This document shows, in pieces, positions 55,132-64,000 of a DNA stretch of 64,000 nt. Origin of the DNA: Nicotiana tabacum (lineage: Eukaryota; Streptophyta; Magnoliopsida; Solanales; Solanaceae); assembly GCF_000715075.1 (NCBI RefSeq), contig NC_134082.1:137566948-137630947 (forward strand). The letters are read 5' to 3'. Each line of letters opens with the position of its first letter. Position 1 is the first letter of the stretch. A model generated the notes under the pieces. The model saw nothing but the letters and a program-made list of their open reading frames with translations. It searched no databases and was not told the DNA's origin. A program made the translations under genes and the position numbers.

Positions 55132-55919
55132 AGTTACATGTGGCCTCACTATTTTCTTGAACCAATGAGAAATTCTTTTTCATTAGGGGCGGTCAAAAGG
55201 AGATTTTTACTAACGTTTTGGATAACATGTTATATCTGATGTGAAATTTATATCTCACCAACTATTTGATAAGGTTATCTTTAATTTGTCTTCCATAAAT
55301 CTAGTTCTCACCTAACTTTAGTAGGCTCATCTTGTGGAGGTGAAAGATTGCAACCCTCTAGTGAAGAAGTAATTGATGGACAAATGGTATGTGCCACACT
55401 CGTCCAATGAAACTCACTTCGTACACCTAAGGAATTTCACTCACTATAGTCTTATCCACTCTGGTCCCTCTTGTCATTTTGTAGGAACCATATAGCTGGG
55501 ATGTGTTTAATTTAAATTTGAATTTGTCTATTCTATATGACGTGTATCATGTGAATTGATGCAGAGTCTTAGTCCTATGTTGGAGCAATAAATAAAATAA
55601 AATTGCATATATGGAATTGGGGGAAATAAAGATTTTTAAACAATCCAAGGATCCCCTAGCGTCTCCTTATTTGACATAATAATAACCTATCCTAAAGAAA
55701 GTTTCATGAATCGCCTTATAATTTAGACTTTTCATTCTCATTAAGATTCCCTTAAAGACAAAGAAAATCCAGTTTATTGCCTCATTCAATCTTTTTGTTT
55801 TGTTACATAATAATGGTGTTCGGACCAATCTCACCTATTTCATCGGTATATTGTTATTATCCTATATTTGTAAAATAATTCTGGAGAATATAAAATAAAG
55901 TATAAACATAAATGAAAAC
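55132..55919. other. Intergenic DNA
   Basis: Nothing recognised on either strand. Confidence 0.5.
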
Positions 55920-56545
55920 AGAAACAGAATTTTAATCCGAGCATACTGAATTCATAGTGTTTTCTTAAGGAATTTAATCCCCTCCTAGTACCAAAGGATG
56001 TAGATTATTTCCTCCAAGGATAGAACGAATTACACACTGATGTAGCGGTACTTCAAACCTCAGTATTTCAACGAACACAAAGATCAGTAGCAAATCACAC
56101 TTACTGTTGCTTTCTTAGTAGTTACAACAATGCAGAAGAAAGGAGGAGAAGTCAGAAATTCGTATGAAAAATCTAAGAAAATGGATTGCTATTTATAGTC
56201 AATATGTTGAGCTCAAGTTCAAGAGGTGCATCTTTTCAGAAGGGCTGTTTACGTAAAACGGCCATAATGTAAATGGCTATTTACGCAATAATAAACCGGG
56301 AATTCATAACGAGGAGGAAACTTAATTTTCCGTTACAAAAAGGGTAAACTTATACCGTTGAGTTTAATATTAATTTTTCGTTTACAAAAAAATGGATATT
56401 TGATATTATAATATGTTAATATTTACTATTAACAAATAAATTTGGTCCAAAAAATTAATCAATCAATCGTTTGATCGAATCCGAATCAGAGCGAGCGAGC
56501 GACGACGCGAGACTTGCTTTCTTCTTAACTTTTTAAGAGATGCAA
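55920..56545. repeat. LTR-like dispersed repeat, copy 2
   Basis: Better preserved relative of 51640-52150: AAGGAATTTAATCCCC, GCGGTACTTCAAA, AATCAATCAATCGTTTGATC, GAGCGAGCGAGCGACGACGC. On the minus strand it looks like an LTR with TATA (reverse of ATTTATAG) near 56190. Confidence 0.5.
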
Positions 56546-58095
56546 GAAGAGTAATTATATATATACCCATAAAAAACTTTTCCCCCTTCCAATTTAGGAC
56601 AATGTTCTCATTCATCCTCTTTTAAGCTTATTTTAGCTTTAAAACCTCAACATATATGCTATGTCTTACCAGCAGAGATCCGAGAAGCTCTGCTCACAAC
56701 TCACAAGACTTAAAACAAATATAAAGAAATCGTCTACTGGTATTTGAACTCTACCATAGTTTTCTCCCACTTTATTGATAGTTAAGCCACACCCTTATAT
56801 TATGCTTGATCATTCAGTCCTTTGAAAGCATCGTCTGTTGTTTTGCAGTAAGGTGAAAATGAAATGTCTCAACATCATAAAACCTAGCATGTGACCCTGT
56901 TGAAGCTCATTATCAACATCATAAGCAAATAAATTCAGAAGCTGACGTACTGTTAATGTCTACCAATATATTTAATTTAAAGGAGAAACATGCAAAGCAG
57001 ACATGCATTCTCATGAAATAAAAAAGAGCACAACTATTATTCAGTCTTCCGTTCTGGTGACAAGCTTATACTCATAATTTCAGCCTTTCACATGTACAGA
57101 GGCCCAGCAGCTGCCTTTGTCTCAGTTAATTTTCCAATATCCTTTGTTAACAAATAAGTTCGAGACAGAGGATTTGAGTTTCGGTTTGATAATACCTAAA
57201 AATAAATAGGCATTGATGCATAAACATCTTTCATACCATAAGTAGAAAACAAATGAAGATTCAGGTCAAGAGTATGTAAAAACCCAATCACTAGTGATAC
57301 TTTGTACTGTTTTAGGACCCCACATGATTTTAAAATGTATCATAGAGTCTAAAACTTGTTTATTTATACACACGACTATCTTTTTCGTATTTTGTCGATG
57401 TAAAATTTGTTTATGGAGTGGGTTCTGCCACGAACGAAGAAGAAGAATAGAGAACATAACACCGCGACGAGAAATCGAGAATAATATGCTAACTGAAGGC
57501 AAGGACCATCAAACTTATTAACACAACAAATGGCATTTTCAATGTGCAGATAGTGACAAGGCAGGAGTTGAATAAGCATGTGAAGCCATGTTACTCTTGT
57601 TTTCAAGACCTCTTGTAAAGATGAAACAAGACGCAGGCTGCTAATACATCTGAATTCAACTCCTATGGCAATTACCCCCTGATTTGTCCTTCCTTCTACG
57701 GATTCAGAAAATGTGAACTTTTTTCTAGTGAATGACAGTATAAAGAAACCACACGAAATGCTCATTTATTTTCACATTTTGTTCCACACAGGTACTCCAA
57801 GGCAAATGAAATATATATGTACGCATAATATCCAACTAATTAAGTCTAATCAGTTAATTTCCTAATACGGAAAGCCGTTAATAAAGGAATACATAGAGTT
57901 GAACATAGTAAAATAAGAAATTAGAAAGTTTTCACTGAAATTGTTAGTTTGAAAATTTCCCATTTTAAAAATTTCAATTCATTTGAAAAACAAATGCACT
58001 CTAGCACTTAAACTATACAAGGAGCTTGGGCTTTAAAACCAATCTTCGCAGTCAATTTACTAATTTAAGGAAATTATTGACAGTTTAAATAGTGT
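56546..58095. other. Intergenic DNA
   Basis: No convincing gene. The 129-codon minus-strand frame at 57376-57765 has a hydrophobic end but no family resemblance, and its codon use does not suggest selection. Confidence 0.45.
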
Positions 58096-58272
58096 TTTAA
58101 AAGGTGTGGGCGTAGGCGAAGCGTTTTACATGTTTCAGCGAGGCGTAAGCCCCGAGGCACGGGCGTAAGCACCATATGGATTTAATTTTTAATATTTTAT
58201 AAAATAATATAATGACAGTAAATATTTATAAACATGTAAAATTTCATAAAAATTGAAGAAAACTATAAATAT

Positions 58273-58345
<73 letters not shown>

Positions 58346-58915
58346 TCTGTCCCCACAAAAAAACTAATCAAAACAATCTATTATACGCTACTTACAAGCA
58401 CAAGTACCTTGAGTCGAAAAGAATAAAGTTTTCTACACGGAGGAACAAAAAGGATGACAAACCTGCAATTTGAACTTTGAACTTGCTGCTATGAAGAAAA
58501 ATAAAGTTCTCTTTGTATTTGTAAAATAAATAAATTGAATATTTGTTGCTTTTGAAAAATATTAGCAAACGAGCAGACAAAATAAAAAATTGGGAAATAC
58601 CATAAATTAGGTCTTCAATTAATAAAAAGGTCTTGACTTTTAAATTTAATACATTTCAGTTCCTTTTTAAAACTTTTGAGTAATTACAAGCTGACAATTC
58701 TTAATTTTGGTTTTATGTGATGGACTTATTCAAATAATTTTGTTTTAATTTAAAAAAGTCTCTGGGGCTTAACCCTCACTACAAAAACGCGCCTCAAATG
58801 TCCGACGCCTCGAATTGTTGGGCCTACGCCTCTTGAGACTTTCGCCTCATACCATCGCCTCAGGGCATTTTTGGTGCGCCTCGCCCCAGGGCTCGCCCCG
58901 AAAATGTAAATATCA
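58096..58915. mobile_element. Possible foldback-type element around an AT microsatellite
   Basis: Left arm (58105-58172) is rich in GGCG/GAGGCG units (GCGAGGCGTAAGCCCCGAGG). Right arm (58755-58910), read in reverse, has the same kind of units (GGGCGAGCCCTGGGGCGAGG). The middle is AT-rich. Opposed GC-rich repeat arms fit a foldback element, but exact ends and target duplication are not defined. Confidence 0.45.
58276..58343. repeat. (AT)34 microsatellite
   Basis: 68 uninterrupted bases of AT dinucleotide. The frames with Tyr-Ile repeats on both strands here are artefacts of it. Confidence 0.97.
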
Positions 58916-59077
58916 GTTGCCCTTTCTTTAGTTTCCAGTGAAGTGTCACACTCTTAAGTACCCATCTAACAAGAAAAGGTATAAATATATTTTTAAAAAA
59001 ACATCTCTGCTATTTGGACTGTAAAAATTAATGGAGGAACTTGGATTTTTAATTCCTAGAAACATATCACTCATTCT

Positions 59078-60064
59078 CGGGGCATTTGCATCTATACCCG
59101 TTTTTTGTATCACGTTTTAATGTGCCCGCTTTGCAAAAAAAATTGCAAGCGTATCCGCTTTTTCGCATAATTTCAGCATACGGGGCTAAAGTAGCAAAAG
59201 CAATCAAGCAGAACTTCAGCATTCTAGTAGCCGGGCCTAAAGTTCAGCTCTAGAGCTGAAGTTTTTGTTTTGTAACTGGCAAACTTCAGCTCTTTTGTTT
59301 TGTAACTCGCGATGAAGTTTTTGTTTTGTAACTGACACACTTTAGCTCTAGAGCTGAAGTTTTTGTTTGTAACTGGCGAAGTTTTTGTTTTGTAACTGGG
59401 GAACTTCAGCTCTAGAGCTGAAGTTTTTGTTTTTGTAACTAGAGAACTTCAGATCTAGAGTTGAAGTTTTTGTTCTATATTTGATTAACTTCAGCATGTT
59501 GTAGGAACCATGCCACGATTGTAAAAGTTAGTTGATCAATCCTTGGTTTACTGCACCGCTAATGATAAAATATGTTTAAATGTGGTTACTATGATCCATA
59601 TAATTGGTGCAGTCTACCCATTCTTATTGTAGCTTTGAGTTGTCTTCTGCGGTCAGATGTTTGTCGCTAAGCCTTAGGCAGTTTCTGATTATATGGCAAC
59701 TGAGCACTTATGAGTGACTTCAAGCTCCAAAACACAAGTAAAATTTTCTTGCAGTGACAGAATCTTAAAATTTTCGGGCACGTTTAATAATTACCAAGGA
59801 AGATAGAATACAGCCAACCACTTCTCAACTTCAAGAGGCCGATTCAAGATTTCAAGTCAGTGGATTGTAGCACCTACTACTCCTTCGTGATGATGGGTAC
59901 TTTAAAATAATGTTGAAGCCATCGTTGTAGAAGAAAAAAGAAGAAAACGACGGAGAAGGAGGAGGAGAAAGGGGACTGAAGTTGTTTGAAAAGTGGATAC
60001 AAATTAAAAGTTTTAAAAAAAATGGGTATAGGTTAAATAGGAGCGACCAAATAGGACGCCCCGT
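59078..60064. mobile_element. Non-autonomous transposon with hairpin tandem repeats
   Basis: Possible ends: GGGGCATTTGCATCTATACC on the left and, reverse-complemented, GGGGCGTCCTATTTGGTCGC on the right, both followed by a TATACCC-T-rich segment. The interior holds the hairpin repeats at 59236-59490. No transposase and no clear target duplication. Confidence 0.5.
59236..59490. repeat. Palindromic tandem repeats around TTCAGCTCTAGAGCTGAA
   Basis: Four or five imperfect copies (unit about 60 bases) of the perfect dyad AACTTCAGCTCTAGAGCTGA-type core followed by AGTTTTTGTTTTGTAACTGG. Each core can form a hairpin. Confidence 0.8.
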
Positions 60065-61456
60065 GCAACTTTTACCTCATTCTTTCATTGGGGACAAGCT
60101 CACGAAGGACAACTCCAAACGTTATGCATCTATCACTAAGATCCTTATGCACGAAGATAACCGATTTAGCCCACAAGATTTCAGCTATAATAATGAAAAA
60201 GATTCCTACAGGTACTCATCAATAATATGATGTTCCAAAATGACCGTCACGCTCTCTATTGACTCAAGTTTGAAGCCTTGTGGAATAGCAATAAAGTGGG
60301 TTATGGATAATATTTAGTAGTAGGGCTGCTTCTCTTACAGCTAATTATACATTCATAGTGCACACCTGCCGCCAAAACTGAAAAGTTTGTTGACAGTACT
60401 ACTATTGTTAATTAGTTTACCTTCTTGTATATGACAAATAAATTATAACACTAGAAACAAAAAGCTTCTAAGGGTCGCACTCAAGGCTAAGTACCAGGAT
60501 AAAGTACAAAATGGGGTAAAAGGTCTCCTAGTTCATTCACTATCAGATAACAGAGAGGAGAAACTCAGCAGCTAAAGAAGTGTTCTACCATTGATTCTAA
60601 AGTATTTTGAATGGCTGCTTCTACGAACAAAACTAATGATAGTAATTGAAATGTCATTCTTTACTTTCAATACCAACCAGAAAATATCTATGCATGCTTA
60701 TTCAACACCACTAGTTAAAAAGAGAACATTATCACATTCAGGCTTCTCTTTGCATAAAGTTGATGGTGCAATGTTAAATGAAAGCGTGTTATAGAAAAAT
60801 AGAGTCAAAAGGACTTAGCCAAGCGCATAGTATCACATATAGAGCCAAAAGAAACAGCTAATGCACATCACATGCTAGAGAGTTCACCCAGCAAGCCCAC
60901 ACAGATGTGCAGGCATACTTAGCCAGAGGACCACAAACAACAAGGGCATAGCTAATGAAAAATGAACTGTGAAAAGACTATGTTAAAATTGAGGAGACCC
61001 GTCACATAACTACCAATGTGAAGAGTATACCTTTGCGTAAAACCTGTCACTGAGGGAGCAATTGCACCGTTCAAGTCTCATGTACATATCCGAGAAAAGC
61101 AACCCAGCAAGACTTTAGTCAGGAATTTTTCTTCCATTTTTTTTTGACAAAAGTGTTTAACCATAAAGCCTGATAACATTCTTCTTTACAGTGGGAACCA
61201 GACTAACACAACTATCCTAGATGTTACAGAAAATGTCATTAGATGTTATCCAGGACATAGCACACCTGTCCTACACAGCATGAGGAGATAGAAATGAAAG
61301 GAGGGAGGGGGTTGGGGTTTAGTAGAAGGGTCAGGTGGAGATTTTAACAAAGATACGTGGGTGGAGAAAAGAAGATAACTTCCGCTACTAAGCTTGTCAA
61401 CATGTACAAATAGACATCACATGTTCTTTATGTGACAGACAAATCATGTACATACT
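60065..61456. other. Intergenic DNA, possibly 3' flank or UTR of a minus-strand gene
   Basis: No coding region recognised. It lies downstream of the terminal exon proposed at 61457-61540. Short frames (60591-60794) show no family features. Confidence 0.4.
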
Positions 61457-61540
61457 CTAATCAGAATCCAGTTTGAATGTCTGGGGTAGCTCATCCATCA
61501 CACTCAACTGCCTCCTCAGCTTAACAATGTGAGCTTGCAC
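61457..61540 (-). CDS. Plausible terminal exon of an unidentified cellular gene
   Basis: 84 bp, 27 codons plus TAG. It is preceded on the minus strand by an acceptor-like GGATTTGTCAG after a T-rich stretch. Reading in phase 0 gives VQAHIVKLRRQLSVMDELPQ followed by TFKLDSD and stop: a balanced, helix-like, charged sequence unlike the surrounding AT-rich DNA. I do not recognise the protein. Upstream exons would lie at higher coordinates, possibly displaced by the LTR at 62220. Too short to be certain. Confidence 0.45.
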   Translation of the reverse strand: MQAHIVKLRRQLSVMDELPQTFKLDSD

Positions 61541-62219
61541 CTGACAAATCCAACTTGCAATCAATTAGCTGATAGAAAACTACTAATGCTACAAATGCTG
61601 AAATAGCTCAAAAGCGGAGTTTAGAGGAGACTAAATTAGAAGATAGACAAAGATACAATCAAGGTAAGAAGGTTGTTAATGCCAGCTGCAAACCTGTTGA
61701 CAAAATATCTAATTTCATTCAAAATGAAGCCTTTGAATGTACTTATTTGCATATTGAGGCACTTATAACACACTTATTGCTTGAAATGTTATGAGTTCGT
61801 CTATTAGGAATTTGAATCACTGGCACAGTGTAGCTAAAGCTCTGAACCATTACATTATCATGGTGAAACTGGGCTATTTTATCAAGTAGTCATCTGCTTC
61901 TCCGATAAACAAAAGGCACTTGGTCTCGTGAGAACCAAAGGCATTCATATGTTTGAAGCTCCCCTTAAAACCCTAATGAAGCAGATATTGATAGTCTAAA
62001 GGAGAATAAGGCATTCTCAGGTCTAGACAATGCAGTTTATCCATGTCAAAGGAAAGCTGAATATGTGTTCCTAGCACTGAAAGATACAAGTTAAAGAGCT
62101 TATGACTGTGTAGAGAAATTAAAGCATAACGACAAATGTTGACACATAAGTCTCATTCAACCATTCTGTGTTGGAGAATACACTTATGCTTTACTTTGAT
62201 GACTCAAAAGGCCATCATT
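61541..62219. other. Non-coding DNA next to the proposed exon
   Basis: If the exon is real this is intron. I found no second exon. Confidence 0.4.
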
Positions 62220-62925
62220 TGTTTTAGAACTGAATTCTGCGTTCCGAGGCCTTAAAAACCTGTTTCAGCATCACCTCGATTTGTGTGCACAGTCCGGGCG
62301 CGTAGCCGAAAAGCCAATATGTGAAAATCTGTGAAAAATGATGAATTTTGACTTTAAAATGAATTAAGTTGACTTCGGTCAACATTTTGGGTAAACGGAC
62401 TCGGACCCGTGATTTGATGGTCCCGGAGGGTCCATAGGAAAATAGGGGAATTGGGCGTATGCCTGAAATCGAATTCCGAGGTCCCAAGCCCGAGGAATGA
62501 ATTTTTAAAGAAAATTGTTTTCTGGAATATGTACGAGTTTTTGAAAGTGAAATGTGTTTAAAGTTTAGTGGTATCGGGCCCGTATTTTGGTTCCGACGCC
62601 CGGTACAGGTCTTATATGTGATTTAAGATAAGTCTGTGAAATTTGGTAAGAAACGGACTTGAAATGACGTGAATCGGATTGTATTTGAGAAAATTTGGAA
62701 AATTTGAAATTCTTAAGAAATTTCATGATTTTGATGCTAAATTCATAATTGTTGATGTTATTTTAGTGATTTGAATGCACGAGCGAGTCCGTATGATGTT
62801 TTTAGGTTGGTGTGCATGTTTGGTTTGGAGCCCCGAGGGCTAGGGTGAGTTTTGGATAGGCCACGGGGTGGAATTTGGACTTAGGAAAATTGCAGGTTTT
62901 CAGCTGGTATGATTAGGTCTGCAGG

Positions 62926-63143
62926 CTTCGCAAAATGCGAGAATTCCATCGCAAATGCAAACAAAGACCTGGGCAGGCCTGATCGTAAATGCGACCATTT
63001 GGCTTGCAAATGCGGAAGGCCCCAGTCGCAAATGCGACGCCTGCTTCGCAAATGCGAACCCCTCAGAAATAAGGGGTGGTCGCAAATGCGAAAGCCTCAG
63101 AATTCTGAAGGGTTCGCAATTGCGAACCCTGGTCGCAATTTCG
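62926..63143 (+). repeat. Cluster of TCGCAAATGCGA dyads
   Basis: At least seven perfect or near-perfect copies (CGTAAATGCGA, TCGCAAATGCGAC, TTCGCAAATGCGAA, TTCGCAATTGCGAA) spaced about 15-45 bases apart, upstream of a likely transcript region. Confidence 0.8.
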
Positions 63144-63860
63144 ACATCAGAGACCCGTAAATTCATAACTTAAGACGCATTTCAACCATTTTTCACACTC
63201 TTTCAAAACCAAAACACTCTAGGGCGATTTTTCAAAGGCAATTTATTCTCCAAATCAATTGTAAGTCATTTCTAACTTGTTTTCTTCAATCATTAACATC
63301 TTTTTCACTTGATTTCAACTCAAAATCAATGATTTTCATGGAGGAAATTGGGTGTTTTGGGTAGAACCTAGGTTTTTCAACAACTGGGGATTTGGACCTC
63401 GAATTGAGGTTCGATTTCAAAACAAATTATATACTTGGGTTCGTGGGAGAATAGGTAATCGGGTTTGGTTCGAACCTCGTGTTTTGACCACGTGGATTCG
63501 GGAGCGATTTTTGACTTTTGGGTAAAACTTTGAAAAACTTATTTTCATGCATTAGCATTGATTCATTTAGCATTTATTGATGTAATTAAGTAATTTGTGG
63601 CTAGATACGAGTGAATTGGTGGTGGAATCAAGAGGTAAAGCGATAGTAGAGACTTGAATTGTGTTCGTGGCATCGAGGTAAGTGTTTGGTCTAACCTTAG
63701 CTTGAGGGATTAAGAGTCGTGTCTTATTTGCTACGTGTTAATTGTGGAGTACAACATATAGGCATGGTGACAAGTATCTATATGTCGGTGTCAAGCATGC
63801 ACGTGAGTCTTGTATTGTAATTGTTATGACTCCGTTATGGTTTATTGCGCTTCATATGTG

Positions 63861-63984
63861 ATTATCATTACTGTTCCCTTGTCGGGATGTTATTATCATT
63901 ATTGTTCCCTTGCCGGGATATTATTATCATTATTGTTCCCTTGCCGGGATGTTATTGTCATACTATTGTTCCCTTGCTGGGATG
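63861..63984 (+). repeat. 31-bp tandem repeat, four copies
   Basis: Units start at 63861, 63892, 63923 and 63954, each ATTATCATTATTGTTCCCTT followed by GCCGGGATGTT with few changes. It is part of the LTR. Confidence 0.9.
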
Positions 63985-64000
63985 TTTGTTTTGATATTAT

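Larger units (their letters stand above)
62220..64000 (+). repeat. LTR of a further Ty3 element (probably chromovirus), cut by window edge
   Basis: Starts TGTTTTAGAACTGAATTCTG, and has GCGTTCCGAGGCC, GGTCCCGGAGGGTCCATAGG and CGAATTCCGAGGTCCC segments that I associate with long LTRs of Solanaceae Tekay/Del-type elements. It contains dyad repeats TCGCAAATGCGA (62926-63143) and a 31-bp tandem repeat at the right edge. Whether it is a solo LTR or part of a full element cannot be seen. The frames at 62224-62487 and 62900-63173 are shadows. Confidence 0.65.

Noticed and set aside
57376..57765. 129-codon minus-strand frame
   Set aside because: Low-complexity hydrophobic and Lys/Arg-rich ends in AT-rich DNA, with no splice or promoter context.
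58189..58473. Frames with Tyr-Ile repeats on both strands
   Set aside because: Translation of the (AT)34 microsatellite.
62926..63143. CRISPR-like array (regularly repeated TCGCAAATGCGA)
   Set aside because: Repeats are short palindromes with irregular spacing in a plant LTR; no CRISPR context.
62224..63173. Several 70-88 codon frames on both strands
   Set aside because: They fall in the LTR and across its dyad repeats and are artefacts of the palindromes.

Overview
This is plant nuclear DNA, almost certainly Solanaceae and probably Nicotiana or a close relative. The LTR, primer-site and polypurine sequences match retroelement families I know from that group, but the genus is an inference. 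There is no bacterial, organellar, rRNA or CRISPR content.

Positions 1-51557 are one stack of nested LTR retrotransposons. I resolved it from LTR pairs, primer-binding sites (PBS), polypurine tracts (PPT) and 5-bp target-site duplications (TSDs). The oldest layer is a minus-strand Ty3 element of Tat type ('Tat-old'). Its gag-pol lies at 45485-50773 and its 5' LTR at 50887-51557. A piece of its antisense extra ORF lies at 21209-22129. Two Athila-type Ty3 elements sit inside it in opposite orientations. Athila-A (+) enters the window already in gag and ends at 21208. Athila-B (-) spans 22130-44564 with TSD CCAAG. Each Athila carries a further insertion. In Athila-A, a Tat-type element lacking pol (3150-12873, TSD CCTTT) sits between reverse transcriptase and RNase H. 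In Athila-B, a Ty1/copia Sirevirus-like element (27303-35954, TSD ATTTC) sits in the ORF that follows pol. All coding regions carry stops, frameshifts or deletions, so every polyprotein here is called a pseudogene.

Positions 51558-62219 are AT-rich intergenic DNA. They hold small non-autonomous transposons (a Stowaway-like MITE, a 439-bp MITE, a possible foldback element around an (AT)34 microsatellite, and an element full of hairpin repeats), two related LTR-like fragments, and one plausible terminal exon of a cellular gene on the minus strand (61457-61540). From about 62220 to the right edge lies an LTR of another family, probably a chromovirus, in plus orientation.

The most notable points concern extra genes in the retroelements. 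First, the antisense ORF of the inner Tat element splits into five exons that keep one frame across four short introns. Second, both Athila copies have what looks like a separate transcription unit after pol: GC-rich dyad repeats, a TATA box, a leader intron ending TTTGCAG, and then an ORF. The LTR promoter has the same dyad-plus-TATA layout. Third, the Athila post-pol ORF and the Sirevirus post-pol ORF, from different superfamilies, appear to share one domain signature followed by a coiled coil.
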